From positions 163,501 to 227,500 of the forward strand of contig JAXCGZ010015117.1 in NCBI GenBank assembly GCA_037179515.1: a stretch of DNA of 64,000 nt, read 5' to 3'. The notes below the pieces were generated by a model. The model ran no database searches and had not been told where the DNA came from. It was given only the letters and a program-made list of their open reading frames with translations. The stretch comes from Halocaridina rubra (lineage: Eukaryota; Arthropoda; Malacostraca; Decapoda; Atyidae). The first letter of the stretch is position 1, and each line of letters begins with the position of its first letter. The translations under genes and the position numbers were made by a program. Positions 41,353 to 54,372 of the stretch are shown here, in pieces.

Positions 41353-43933
41353 ATCCCCCCCTCACTCTTCTAGCTTCCAGTGATGGTAAGTCTAATTCCC
41401 TCAGCCTCTCATCATAACTGAGATTGCGTATTTCTGGCACCAGTTTCGTGGCATGTCTTTGAACTTTTTCAAGCTTAGCTATGTGCTTTTTCAAGTGCGG
41501 ATTCCAAAAGGGGGCTGCATATTCGAGTTTTGGCCTCACATAGGTTACATAAATATTTCTGAACATTTCCTTGTCCATGTGCCTGAAGGCTACCCTTACA
41601 TTTGATAAGAATGCATATGCTGCCCTTACTATGCCATTTATATGTATTTCTGGAGACAAATCTGCCAGTATGTTTACTCCTAGATCTCTCTCATTTTCTG
41701 TCTCTTGAAGTTGTACTCCAGCCACCGAGTAGTCAAGCTTGGGCCTTCTTGCACTTGTACCCATTCTCATTACCTTACATTTTGAAGTATTGAATTTCAT
41801 TAGCCACTTTTCTGACCACTCATGCAGATTATTTAGATCCTCCTTAAGTTCTCTACCATTGTTCTCGTTTTTTACTTTCTTCACAATCTTTGCATCATCT
41901 GCAAACATATTCATGAATGAATTTACAGACTCTGGTAGGTCATTTACATATACAAGGAACAAAAGTGGCCCTAAAACTGAACCCTGTGGAACTCCACTAC
42001 TAACTCTTCTCCATTCAGACACTGAGTGTCTTACTCTAACCCTCTGTTCCCTTCCTTCTAAGTAAGTTTTTATCCATTCCAAAACATTTCCACCTATTCT
42101 AGCCATTGATTGCAGCTTCCTAATAAGTCTCCCATGTGGAACAGTGCCAAACGCTTTCTGGAAGTCTAGGAATATGCAATCTGCCCAGCCCTCTCTTTCC
42201 TGTAAGATTTGGCTTACCTCATCATAAAATTCTAATAAGTTTGTTACTGTTGATCTACCTTCTCTGAAGCCATGTTGCCTCACTGACAAAAAGTTGAAGG
42301 ATTCCAAGTGAAGAGAGATATGTTTCCTTAGTAGTTTCTCCATAACTTTGCAAACTATGCTGGTCAAGGAAACTGGTCTATAGTTCAGAGCCGTATCCCT
42401 CCTTCCCTTTTTGAAGATAGGTATCACATTTGCTTGTTTCCAGCATCTTGGAATCTCCCCCGATTCCAGTGACTCCTTAAATATGATACTTAGTGCCACT
42501 GATATTGTGTTTGCGCATTTTTTAAGCACATGAGGGGATATGTCATCAGGACCTGTAGCTTTATGAACATCTAAATCCATCAGCGCTTTGCATACCTCTG
42601 TGGCTGTAAGGTTGATGTTCTCTAATACCGGCCCTTGAGCTTCTATCACTGCAATCTGAGGGGGTGGGGTATTTTCTACTGTAAATACTGACTGAAACTC
42701 CTTGTTCAATTCTTTGCAGATCTCTTCATCCGTCTCAGTGATGCTTCCATCCGCTCTCTTTAGCCTTAAAACCTGTTCTTTTACCTTCAGTTCTCCTCTG
42801 ATAAAGCTGTGGAAAAGCTTGGGATTTTCTTTAGCCTTCCTGGTGATGTCCCTCTCATAGTCTCTCTCTGCCTCTCTCCTTTTACTTAGGTAGTCATTTC
42901 TTGCTCTTTTGTAGGTTTGCCAGGCATTTATGTTTTTTCTCCTCCTATACCTTTTCCAGCATTTGTCTCTCCACTCCTTAGCTCTTTTACACCCATTTTC
43001 GAACCATTTCTCTCTGGCATGAATTACACCTACTTTGGTGACAGGTATGCAGCAATCTACTATCTTCCCATATTTCTCACAAAAGATGTCATACATTTCT
43101 TGTACAGATTTGTTGTAAAATAAGGTTCTCCAGTCAATAACTGCAAAAAGCTCATTCATTTTGATGTAATCTCCTTTCTGATAGTTCCTCCTCATGTCCT
43201 CAGTGCCTCTACTCTCAGGAAGAATATCTTCAATGATATACTCCATCAACAACACACAGTGGTCACTCTTTCCAATTGGTGGTTCATACTCAATATTTTC
43301 AATATCCAACACATTATCTGTGAACACTAGATCAAGTAGTGATGGCTCATCCCCACCCCTGGCCCTTGTTGGTTCCATTACAAGTTGGTGTAGGAAATTC
43401 CCTTGTACGCAATCTAGGAATCTTGCCCCGAATGAGTCCTCACCACTGTGTGGGTCAAGATTTATCCAATCTATCTCTTTATGATTAAAGTCTCCCATAA
43501 TCAAAATCCTACATTTTTTTTCCCGTGCCATGTTAACAACTGAGTTTATGACTTCAATAGTACCTATATGACTTTCCTCATAAACTTCAAGCCTATTTTG
43601 GTTCCTTGGTGGGTTGTATACAACAGTTATTATAATGCTCTCTGACCCAGTATTTATGCGAGCAACAAGAAATTCCTTGAACTCACTTTCTATAGCCAAG
43701 TTTATTTCTTCAACTTGAATCCTTTCACTAATGAGCAGTGCTATCCCTCCACCAGTCCTCTCAGATCTTTCAACCCTTAGTATTCTGAAACCCTTAGGAA
43801 AAACTGTGACACTGTTTATGTCCTCACTCAACTTAGTCTCTGTAATTGCTACTATATCTGCCTTACTGTTGTGAATCCTATCTTTTAATTCTACTGCCTT
43901 ACCAGCTAATCCATCAGCATTTGTGTATAACAA
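41336..43933 (-). CDS. CR1-like ORF2 (endonuclease-RT), copy E
   Basis: 865 codons open. The listed start is a TTG in the overlap with ORF1; no ATG exists before the endonuclease. APE endonuclease is residues 1-240 with TETK (31-34), GDFN (147-150) and SDH (223-225). A basic linker is at about 310-400. RT is about 440-700, with LNYRPVSLTS (near 517), motif A FLDFQKAFG (588-596), motif [12 protein letters not shown] (646-656) and FADD (677-680). Motif A reads KAFG where every other copy with the site clearly readable has KAFD, so activity is doubtful. The last 80 codons continue in another frame (41352-41110, ending DRYDKYH) because of a 1-nt insertion in a C-run. Reverse transcription at nicked target DNA is the family role. 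Confidence 0.88.
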   Translation of the reverse strand: MLYTNADGLAGKAVELKDRIHNSKADIVAITETKLSEDINSVTVFPKGFRILRVERSERTGGGIALLISERIQVEEINLAIESEFKEFLVARINTGSESIIITVVYNPPRNQNRLEVYEESHIGTIEVINSVVNMAREKKCRILIMGDFNHKEIDWINLDPHSGEDSFGARFLDCVQGNFLHQLVMEPTRARGGDEPSLLDLVFTDNVLDIENIEYEPPIGKSDHCVLLMEYIIEDILPESRGTEDMRRNYQKGDYIKMNELFAVIDWRTLFYNKSVQEMYDIFCEKYGKIVDCCIPVTKVGVIHAREKWFENGCKRAKEWRDKCWKRYRRRKNINAWQTYKRARNDYLSKRREAERDYERDITRKAKENPKLFHSFIRGELKVKEQVLRLKRADGSITETDEEICKELNKEFQSVFTVENTPPPQIAVIEAQGPVLENINLTATEVCKALMDLDVHKATGPDDISPHVLKKCANTISVALSIIFKESLESGEIPRCWKQANVIPIFKKGRRDTALNYRPVSLTSIVCKVMEKLLRKHISLHLESFNFLSVRQHGFREGRSTVTNLLEFYDEVSQILQEREGWADCIFLDFQKAFGTVPHGRLIRKLQSMARIGGNVLEWIKTYLEGREQRVRVRHSVSEWRRVSSGVPQGSVLGPLLFLVYVNDLPESVNSFMNMFADDAKIVKKVKNENNGRELKEDLNNLHEWSEKWLMKFNTSKCKVMRMGTSARRPKLDYSVAGVQLQETENERDLGVNILADLSPEIHINGIVRAAYAFLSNVRVAFRHMDKEMFRNIYVTYVRPKLEYAAPFWNPHLKKHIAKLEKVQRHATKLVPEIRNLSYDERLRELDLPSLEARRVRGGYGDSL

Positions 43934-43935
43934 TC

Positions 43936-45002
43936 TTAATGAGGCCCCATCCCCTGATCTTCTGTCATTATCTTCTTTATCTCCCCTTTGTCTGGAAGAA
44001 TTCTGTATTGAAAATTTTTCTTCTCTTCTTCATTTCTTTCATCATTTAACCTTCTTGCCTCTTGCAACAAGTTTTTGATCTTTCCCATCTCTTCCTGTGT
44101 TCTGTATTGTCTAATGAACACTTCTTTGAATTCTTGAGGGTCTTTTTTTTTTTCTCAACAATATTTCCCTACATGTTTCCCCTCTCTCAAAGGTTACTTT
44201 TGTTGGTCTCGGCTTTCCTTCCCTCGAATATTTACCTAGTTGGTGTATGTTTACAATATCCTCAGGACCACATACTACTCCAAGCTTTCTTATCAGGTCT
44301 ACAACCCTAGCTTTATTTTCTTCAAGTCTCCCCTGCCAAGTTGGCTCCTGGGACTCGCTTATGCCTGAGATTACCACTGTCTTCTCCTTATCAAGTGCCT
44401 GTCTGATGAGTGGGTTTGCCCTTTCCATCACAACGTCTTTCATTTTTTCGATTACTGTCTCTTTATAGTCAACTGTTTGTATGTTTTCCAGTGCCACCAC
44501 CTTTACAGCCTCTTTTACTGCCACATTCCCCTTTAGTGCATCAGCAAAGGAAGTTTTCATGGCATCATTTTCCATATTCAGCTCCTGGAACTCTTTTCTG
44601 AACTGTTCAATGTTTTCCTTAATCTGGACATTCCAAGCAGCAATCTCGTCTCTCTCAGATGAGAGCAGTGAACTAACATCTAATTCCTTTAGGTTGTCAT
44701 TTAGCTGTTTGTTTTTATCTTCTTGTTTAGAAAGTCTAGATTCTAGTTGACTCTTTTCCCCTTCCAGCTTTTTTATTCTTTTTTCTAGTTCCTTTCTCTC
44801 CTGCCCTTGTGCTTTATTTGCTTCCTCCAAAGATCTTATTTGCTCTCTGAGTGTTTCATTCTCTTTCATTTCTCCATCCATATTCTGAATTTTATCATCA
44901 AGGCTTATAACCATTTCCTCTATATTCTTGATTTTCTGTTTGAGTCTCCTGATGGCTACCCCTCCTACCGACCCATGGATGGGAGAGGTTTCGGACAGAG
45001 AT

Positions 45003-45003
<1 letters not shown>
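43936..45003 (-). pseudogene. CR1-like ORF1, copy E
   Basis: The coiled-coil and RRM-like ORF1 is open at 44914-44111 and in a second frame at 44121-43936, ending EDQGMGPH and TAA. The two are split by a deletion in a poly-T stretch near 44148. The N terminus (PSLSETSPIHG) reads into (TG)n, so the ATG is missing. Confidence 0.83.

Positions 45004-45093
<90 letters not shown>
45004..45093. repeat. (TG)n between LINE copies E and F
   Basis: About 90 bp of pure TG, joining the 5' truncation of copy E to the 3' tail of copy F. Confidence 0.97.
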
Positions 45094-45095
<2 letters not shown>

Positions 45096-45168
45096 TTACC
45101 TAATTGTGTTTACGGGAAAGAGCCCAAAGCTCGTATCTTCCCGTCTCCTCATCGGTTCCATTTTATAC

Positions 45169-46638
45169 TTAGTGATACTTATCATACCTGTCCTTAAAAC
45201 TATGGATTGAGATAGCATTAACTACCTCCTCGCTTAGCCAATTCCAATTATCAACTACTCTTACACTGAAAAAGTATTTCCTTATATCCTGCAAAGAAGT
45301 TTTCTTACGAAGCTTCAAACTATGACCTCTAGTTCTAGAGCCAGCCATATCAAAATATCGATCCCTATCCACTCTATCATAACCATGAAGGAATTTAAAG
45401 ACTGCCACCATATCCCCCCTCACTCTTCTAGCTTCCAGTGATGGTAAGTCTAATTCCCTCAGCCTCTCATCATAACTGGGATTGCGTATTTCTGGCACCA
45501 GTTTCGTGGCATGTCTTTGAACTTTTTCAAGCTTAGCTATGTGATTTTTCAAGTGCGGATTCCAAAAGGGGGCTACATATTCGAGTTTTGGCCTCACATA
45601 GGTTACATAAATATTTCTGAACATTTCCTTGTCCATGTGCCTGAAGGCTACCCTTACATTTGATAAGAATGCATATACTGCCCTTACTATGCCATTTATA
45701 TGTATTTCTGGAGACAAATCTGCCAGTATGTTTACTCCTAGATCTCTCTCATTTTCTGTCTCTTGAAGTTGTACTCCAGCCACCGAGTAGTCAAGCTTGG
45801 GCCTTCTTGCACTTGTACCCATTTTCATTACCTTACATTTTGAAGTATTGAATTTCATTAGCCACTTTTCTGACCACTCATGCAGATTATTTAGATCCTC
45901 CTGAAGTTCTCTACCATTGTTCTCGTTTTTTACTTTCTTCACAATCTTTGCATCATCTGCAAACATATTCATGAATGAATTTACAGACTCTGGTAGGTCA
46001 TTTACATATACAAGGAACAAAAGTGGCCCTAAAACTGAACCCTGTGGAACTCCACTATTAACTCTTCTCCATTCAGACACTGAGTGTCTTACTCTAACCC
46101 TCTGTTCCCTTCCTTCTAAGTAAGTTTTTATCCATTCCAATACATTTCCACCTATTCTAGCCATTGATTGCAGCTTCCTAATAAGTCTCCCATGTGGAAC
46201 AGTGTCAAACGCTTTCTGGAAGTCTAGGAATATGCAATCTGCCCAGCCCTCTTTTTCCTGTAAGATTTGGCTTACCTCATCATAAAATTCTAATAAGTTT
46301 GTTACTGTTGATCTACCTTCTCTGAAGCCATGTTGCCTCACTGACAAAAAGTTGAAGGATTCCAAGTGAAGAGAGATATGTTTCCTTAGTAGTTTCTCCA
46401 TAACTTTGCAAACTATGCTGGTCAAGGAAACTAGTCTATAGTTCAGAGCCGTATCCCTCCTTCCCTTTTTGAAGATAGGTATCACATTTGCTTGTTTCCA
46501 GCATCTTGGAATCTCCCCCGACTCCAGTGACTCCTTAAATATGATACTTAGTGCCACTGATATTGTGTTTGCGCATTTTTTAAGCACATGAGGGGATATG
46601 TCATCAGGACCTGTAGCTTTATGAACATCTAAATCCAT
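45169..46638 (-). pseudogene. CR1-like ORF2, RT half, copy F
   Basis: 489 codons with the full RT core ([22 protein letters not shown] with flanking change VNSG, FADD) and an intact C terminus ending DRYDKYH. The endonuclease half lies in broken frames upstream (47989-47032). Confidence 0.85.
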
Positions 46639-47991
46639 CAGCGCTTTGCATACCTCTGTGGCTGTAAGGTTGATGTTCTCTAATACCGGCCCTTGAGCTT
46701 ATATCGCTGCAATCTGAGGGGGTGAGGTATTTTCTACTGTAAATACTGACTGAAACTCCTTGTTCAATTCTTTGCAGATCTCTTCATCCGTCTCAGTGAT
46801 GCTTCCATCCGCTCTCTTTAGCCTTAAAACCTGTTCTTTTACCTTCAGTTTTCCTCTGATAAAGCTGTGGAAAAGCTTGGGATTTTCTGTAGCCTTCCTG
46901 GTGATGTCCCTCTCATAGTCTATCTCTGCCTCTCTCCTTTTACTTAGGTAGTCATTTCTTGCTCTTTTGTAGGTTTGCCAGGCATTTATGTTTTTTCTCC
47001 TCCTATACCTTTTCCAGCATTTGTCTCTCCACTACTTAGCTCTTTTACACCCATTATCGAACCATTTCTCTCTGGCATGAATTACACCTACTTTGGTGAC
47101 AGGTATGCAGCAATCTACTATCTTCCCATATTTCTCACAAAAGATGTCATACATTTCTTGTACAGATTTGTTGTAAAATAAGGTTCTCCAGTCAATAACA
47201 GCAAAAAGCTCATTCATTTTGATGTAATCTCCTTTCCGATAGTTCCTCCTCATGTCCTCAGTGCCTCTACTCTCAGGAAGAATATCTTCAATGATATACT
47301 CCATCAACAACATACAGTGGTCACTCTTTCCAATTGGTGGTTAATACTCAATTTTTTCAATATCCAACACATTATCTGTGAACACTAGATCAAGTAGTGA
47401 TGGCTCATCCCCACCCCTGGCCCTTGTTGGTTCCATTACAAGTTGGTGTAGGAAATTCCCTTGTACGCAATCTAGGAATCTTGCCCCGAATGAGTCCTCA
47501 CCACTGTGTGGGTCAAGATTTATCCAATCTATCTCTTTATGATTAAAGTCTCCCATAATCAAAATCCTACATTTTTTTTCCCGTGCCATGTTAACAACTG
47601 AGTTTATGACTTCAATAGTACCTATATGACTTTCCTCATAAACTTCAAGCCTATTTTGGTTCCTTGGTGGGTTGTATACAACAGTTATTACAGCTCTCTG
47701 ACCCAGTATTTATGCGAGCAACAAGAAATTCCTTGAACTCACTTTCTATAGCCAAGTTTATTTCTTCAACTTGAATCCTTTCACTTATGAGCAGTGCTAT
47801 CCCTCCACCAGTCCTCTCAGATCTTTCAACCCTTAGTATTCTGAAGCCCTTAGGAAAAACTGTGACACTGTTTATGTCCTCACTCAACTTAGTCTCTGTA
47901 ATTGCTACTATATCTGCCTTACTGTTGTGAATCCTATCTTTTAATTCTACTGCCTTACCAGCTAATCCATCAGCATTTGTGTATAACAATC

Positions 47992-48993
47992 TTAATGAGG
48001 CCCCATCCCCTGATCTTTTGTCATTATCTTCTTTATCTCCCCTTTGTCTGGAAGAACTCTGAAACGAAAATTTTTCTTCTGTTCTTCATTTCTTTCATCA
48101 TTTAACCTTCTTGCCTCTTGCAACAAGTTTTTGATCCTTCCCATCTCTTCCTGTGTTCTGTATCGTCTAATGAACACTTCTTTGAATTCTTGAAGGTCTT
48201 TTAGACTTTTTTTTCTCAACAATATTTCCCTACATGTTTCCCCTCTCTCAAAGGTTACTTTTGTTGGTCTCGGCTTTCCTTCCCTCGAATATTTACCTAG
48301 TTGGTGTATGTTTACAATATCCTCAGGACCACATACTACTCCAAGCTTTCTTATCAGGTCTACAACCCTAGCTTTATTTTCTTCAAGTCTCCCCTGCCAT
48401 GTTGGCTCCTGGGACTCGCTTATGCCAGAGATTACCACTGTCTTCTCCTTATCAAGTGCCTGTCTGATGAGTGGGTTTGCCCTTTCCATCACAACGTCTT
48501 TCATTTTTTCGATTACTGTCTCTTTATAGTCAACTGTTTGTATGTTTTCCAGTGCCACCACCTTTACAGCCACTTTTACTGCCACATTCCCCTTTAGTGC
48601 ATCAGCAAAGTTAGTTTTCATGGCATCATTTTCCATATTCAGCTCCTGGAACTCTTTTCTGAACTGTTCAATGTTTTCCTTAATCTGGACATTCCAAGCA
48701 GCAATCTCGTCTCTCTCAGAAGAGAGCAGTGAACTAACATCTAATTCCTTTATGTTGTCATTCAGCTATTTGTTTTTATCTTCTTGTTTGGAAATTCTAG
48801 TTTCTAGTTGACTCTTTTCCCCTTCCAGCTTCTTTATACTTTTTTCTAGTTCCTTTCTCTCCTGCCCTTGTGCTTTATTTGCTTCCTCCAAAGATCTTAT
48901 TTGCTCTCCGAGTGTTTCATTCTCTTTCATTTCTCCATCCATATTCCGAATTTTATCATCAAGGCTTATAACCATTGCCTCTAAATTCTTGAT

Positions 48994-48999
<6 letters not shown>
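47992..48999 (-). pseudogene. CR1-like ORF1, copy F
   Basis: The RRM-like half is open for 214 codons, ending QGMGPH and TAA at 47992. The coiled-coil part (48975-48766) is separated by a CAG to TAG change near 48770. The N terminus is missing at the (TG)n junction. Confidence 0.82.

Positions 49000-49079
<80 letters not shown>
48999..49079. repeat. (TG)n between LINE copies F and G
   Basis: About 80 bp of pure TG. Confidence 0.97.
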
Positions 49080-49082
<3 letters not shown>

Positions 49083-49411
49083 TTACCTAATTGTGTTTAC
49101 GGGAAAGAGCCCAAAGCTCGTATCTTCCCGTCTCCTCATCGGTTCCATTTTATACTTAGTGATACTTATCATACCTGTCCTTAAAACTATGGATTGAGAT
49201 AGCATTAACTACCTCCTCGCTTAGCCAATTCCAATTATCAACTATTCTTACACTGAAAAAGTATTTCCTTACATCCTGCAAAGAAGTTTTCTTACGAAGA
49301 AAAGTTCTAGAGCCAGTCATGTCAAAATATCGATCCCTATCCACTCTATCATAACCATGAAGGAATTTAAAGACTGTCACCATATCCCCCCTCACTCTTC
49401 TAGCTTCGAGT

Positions 49412-49412
<1 letters not shown>
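49080..49412 (-). mobile_element. CR1-like LINE copy G, 3' fragment (about 333 bp)
   Basis: Only the tail, stem-loop and the last ~90 codons of ORF2 remain. It is truncated at CTTCGAGTG and has a small internal deletion near 49299. It carries the variant CAGTCATGTC (other copies CAGCCATATC), shared with copies I and J. Confidence 0.93.

Positions 49413-49497
<85 letters not shown>
49411..49497. repeat. (TG)n between LINE copies G and H
   Basis: About 85 bp of pure TG. Confidence 0.97.
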
Positions 49498-49987
<490 letters not shown>

Positions 49988-50061
49988 ATCAAAATAACAC
50001 AATAGTTTAAAGGAGCTAGAAAACATATATAAATAATAATGAGTAATTAAGTTCAAGCTCT

Positions 50062-50062
<1 letters not shown>

Positions 50063-50144
<82 letters not shown>
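50063..50144. repeat. (GA)n microsatellite
   Basis: About 80 bp of GA dinucleotide. Confidence 0.97.
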
Positions 50145-50147
<3 letters not shown>

Positions 50148-50368
50148 GGGGTACTAACAGCTGTTTATTGAAGCTTACCTCACGTGCTCCGTCACTCACG
50201 TGGCTATTTCGAACTTCAACCTCTATCCCTCTACCCTTGTCAAGTGTTCATTCCTCTCAACTCCTCACATTCCAAACAAACCAACTCTCTCTCTCTCTCT
50301 GTCTACACTCCCATACTCCACCCTCTTAAACACAAAACTTCGACGGTTCGATAGGTAGAGACATAGAT

Positions 50369-50715
50369 GTGATTACCTAATTGTGTTTACGGGAAAGAGC
50401 CCAAAGCTCGTATCTTCCTGTCTCCTGATCGGTTCCATTCTATACTTAGTGATACTTATCATACCTGTCCTTGAAACTATGGATTGAGATAGCATTAACT
50501 ACCTCCTCGCTTAGCCAATTCCAATTATCAACTATTCTTACACTGAAAAAGTATTTCCTTACATCCTGCAAAGAAGTTTTCTTACGAAGCTTCAAACTAT
50601 GACCTCTAGTTCTAGAGCCAGTCATGTCAAAATATCGATCCCTATCCACTCTATCATAACCATGAAGGAATTTAAAGACTGTCACCATATCCCCCCTCAC
50701 TCTTCTAGCTTCCAT
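50369..50715 (-). mobile_element. CR1-like LINE copy I, 3' fragment (about 345 bp)
   Basis: One tail unit, stem-loop and the last ~90 codons of ORF2. It is truncated within a few bases of copies G and H (CTAGCTTCCA) but is not next to a (TG)n tract. It has the CAGTCATGTC variant. Confidence 0.93.
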
Positions 50716-50767
50716 GTAAAACAAATGAAATGCCATTTTGTTATGTGGATCTGATATGCAGACGGTG

Positions 50768-51181
<414 letters not shown>

Positions 51182-51269
<88 letters not shown>
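51182..51269. repeat. (TA)n microsatellite
   Basis: About 88 bp of AT dinucleotide. Confidence 0.97.
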
Positions 51270-51272
<3 letters not shown>

Positions 51273-52642
51273 CCAAATAATCACATTACACATGTGAAAA
51301 CATGAATCATTTTTTACCCCGACCGGAACTCAAACCTAGAACTTATAATTACTAAGTCAAGGCCCTACCAACTACACACCACAGAAGGTTAAAAGGAATC
51401 CAACCTTATACCTTATATCTGCTATACTTTGGAATGAACGCATTCTATCTGAATGCCACTATGTTCATATAACAGATTCTCTCTCGTGGCTTCATTTTCG
51501 CATTTAATTCAATTCCCAATCTCATTCGGACCATACAATAACCAAATAAACACATTATTTATGTGAAAACATGAATCATTTTTTACCCCGGCCGGGACTC
51601 GAAACTAGAACTTATAATTACTAAGTCAAGGCGCTACCAACTACACACCACAGAAAGTTAAAAGGAATCCAACCTTATAGCTTATATCTGCTATACTTAG
51701 GAATGAACGCATTCTATCTGAATGCCACTATGTTCATATTACAGATTCCCCAACCTCACTCGTGGCTTCATTTTCACATTTAATTCAATTCCCAATCTCA
51801 TTCAGGCCATACAATAACCAAATAAGCACATTACATATGTGAAAACATGAAAAATTTTTACCTAGACCGGGACTCGAACCTAGAACTTATAATTACTAAG
51901 TCAAGGTGTTACCAACTACACACCACAGAAGGTTAAAAGGAATCCAACCTTATAGCTTATATCTTCTTTAGGAATGAACGCATATTATCTGAATGCCACT
52001 ATATTCATATTATAGATTTCGCAACCTCACTCGTGGATTCATTTTCGCATTTAATTCAATTCTAAATCTCATTCGGGCCATACAATAACCAAATAAGCAC
52101 ATTACATATGAGAAAACATGGATAATTCTTTACCCCGACTGGGAATCGAACCTAGAACTTATAATTACTAAATCAAGGCACTACCAACTACACACCACAG
52201 AAGGTTAAAAGGAATCCAACCTTATAGCTTATATCTGCTATACTTAGGAATGAACGCATTCTGTCTGAATGCCACTATGTTCATGTTACAGATTCCCCAA
52301 CCTCACTCGTGGCTTCATTTTCGCATGTAATTCAAGTCCCAATCTCATTCAGGCCATACAATAACCAATTAAGCACATTACATATGTGAAAACATGAATC
52401 ATTTTTACCCCGACCGGGACTCGAACCTAAAACTTATAATTACTAAGTCAAGGCGCTACCAACTACACACCACAGAAGGTTAAAAGGAATCCAAACTTAT
52501 AGCTTATATCTGCCATACTTAGGAATGAACGCATTCTATCTGAATGCCACTGTGTTCATGTTACAGATTCCCCAACCTCACTCGTGGCTTCATTTTCGAA
52601 TTTAATTCCATTCCCAATCTCCTTCGGGCCATACAATAACCA
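51270..52642 (-). repeat. tRNA-like satellite array 2, minus-oriented monomers
   Basis: Five monomers with landmarks at about 51315, 51584, 51859, 52131 and 52406 (period 269-275 bp). They differ from array 1 by a TGGTGTGTAGTTGGTAG head (two small insertions around box A) and are more diverged from each other, so this is a separate, older subfamily. Confidence 0.92.
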
Positions 52643-53357
52643 AATATGTAATGTGCTTATTTGGTTATTGTATGGCCCGAATGAGATTGGGAATTGAATT
52701 AAATGCTAAAATGAAGCCACGAGTGAGGTTGGGGAATCTGTAATATGAACATAGTGGCATTTACATAGAATGCGTTCATTCCTAAGTATAGCAGATATAA
52801 GCTATAAGGTTGGATTCCTTTTAACCTTCTGTGGTGTGTAGTTGGTAGCGCCCTGACTTAGTAATTATAAGTTCTAGGTTCCAGTCCCGGTCGGAGTAAA
52901 AAATTATTAATGTTTTTACATATGTAATGCGCTTATTTGGTTATTGTGTGGCCCGAATGAGATTGGGAATTGAATTAAATGCGAAAATGAAGCCACGAGT
53001 GAGGTTGGGGAATCTGTAATATGAACATAGTGGCATTCAGATAGAATGCCTGCATTCCTAAGTATAGCAGATATAAGCTATAAGGCTGGATTCCTCTTAA
53101 CCTTCTGTGGTGGGTAGTTGGTAGCGCCTTGACTTAGTAATTATAAGTTCTAGGTTCGAGTCCCGGTCAGGGTAGAAAATGATTCATGTTTTCACATATG
53201 CAATGTGTTTATTTGGTTATTGTATGGCCCAAATGAGATTGGGAATTGAATTAAATGCGAAAATGAAGCCACGAGTGAGGTTGGGGAATCTGTAATATGA
53301 ACATAGTGGCATTCAGATAGAATGTGTTCATTCCTTAGTATCGCAGATATAAGCTAT
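52643..53357 (+). repeat. tRNA-like satellite array 2, inverted arm
   Basis: The palindrome centre is at about 52645-52660: CATACAATAACCAAATA, a short spacer, then TATTTGGTTATTGTATG. Plus-oriented heads end at about 52898 and 53174. The array is interrupted at 53358 by a LINE and resumes at 55454. Confidence 0.92.
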
Positions 53358-53631
53358 AACAAACAAAACAAACAAACAAACAAACATTTATTTCCATTTT
53401 GTACAATGGTTATTCAACATTAATAGTAACTTATAAGTAGACATGTAATTAAACTAATAAATAAGAGGGTTAGACATATAGTTAAATTAAATGTAGCTTT
53501 CATAGAAAATAATAATGCTGTAATAAAAATGTTAACAATAATGTTAATAATAAAGTAGTAAGTATGCCACTAGATACAGGATCGTTATTATCGGCATCAT
53601 TTCCATATTTGTTTCCTTACAATGAGAATAA

Positions 53632-54372
53632 TTAGTTCTTAATGAGCAGCAACAATTTGTCCAAAAGAAAACTATACAGTTTGCCTTTGAAAGCTGTGAA
53701 GGAGGATGCATTTTTAAGATGCTCTGGAATATTATTCCAGAGTGTTGGCCCTTTGATAGTGATCATCTTTGAACCTGCTTCTGTGTTTGTTCTGTGAATA
53801 AAGAGCTTACTGCTCTGTCTTGTGTTGGTTCCCCTTATATCCCTGACTGTTTTTAAATCAAATAGCCAGCTAAGATAATGATGGTCCAAAATTTTGAATA
53901 CAAAAACATAAATAGCATAAGCGACCTTATTTTCTGCCCGCAGCCACCCAAGTTTATTGAGAGCTGGTGTGATGTGGTCATATTTTCTTATTCCTCCCAG
54001 GGCAACTCGAGCTGCAAAATTAATAAGCTTCTGTATTCTGTTTATCTGAGTCTTAGTGGTAGCTCCCCAAACAGTTGTGCAGTAATTAATGTGACTTAGG
54101 GCTCGAGATTCAACAACAGTTATTCGAGTGGTAGTCTCAAAATTGTCTTTTATACGTGATAAGTACATTAATGTTCCTGTAACCTTTTTGCATACTTTAT
54201 CTATGTGGGAATCAAACAACATGTGGTTATCAAAGTGAATTCCTAGGTTTTTGACTGTTTTGCTAGGTGTGATAATACTGTCGCAAAAATTAATTGTTGT
54301 GTTTTCTGGAATTTGTGCTATGTGGAACCTTGAACCAATAAATATGCTGTCGTATGAATTTTGGACTTCCAT
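53632..54372 (-). pseudogene. L2/Daphne-like LINE RT, C-terminal part
   Basis: The open frame covers the post-RT region typical of CR1/L2/Daphne proteins (KTVKNLGIHFDNHM, RALSHINYCTTVWG, RKYDHITPALNKLGWL, GPTLWNNIPEHL) and ends normally at a TAA. The first few codons of the frame (beyond 54348) belong to the inserted LTR. Removing the LTR and one ATGC copy puts this block in frame with the RT core at 55425-55170. Confidence 0.85.

Larger units (their letters stand above)
41021..45003 (-). mobile_element. CR1-like LINE copy E, nearly intact
   Basis: About 3.98 kb, minus strand: two-unit tail, stem-loop, ORF2 and almost all of ORF1. The 5' end stops just short of the ORF1 start, where (TG)n begins. 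ORF2 is open for 865 codons and is broken only by one extra C in a C-run near 41353. ORF1 has a deletion in a poly-T stretch near 44148. It is the best-preserved ORF2 in the window and probably the youngest copy. Confidence 0.95.
45094..48999 (-). mobile_element. CR1-like LINE copy F, 5'-truncated in ORF1
   Basis: About 3.9 kb. The RT half of ORF2 is open (46638-45169, KAFD and FADD intact). The rest is broken: a Tyr/Ser to stop change near 46700, TAG near 47038, TAA near 47343 and a deletion near 47690. ORF1 is open at 48636-47992, with a TAG near 48770 upstream. It ends in (TG)n at about 48999 inside the ORF1 coiled coil. It shares private variants with copy E (for example CCTTGTTGGTTCCATTACAA), so the two are close relatives. 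Confidence 0.94.

Noticed and set aside
53632..54372. A host gene with conserved protein
   Set aside because: The frame is the C-terminal part of a LINE RT (YDHITPALNKLGWL pattern), with the RT core just upstream beyond the LTR.
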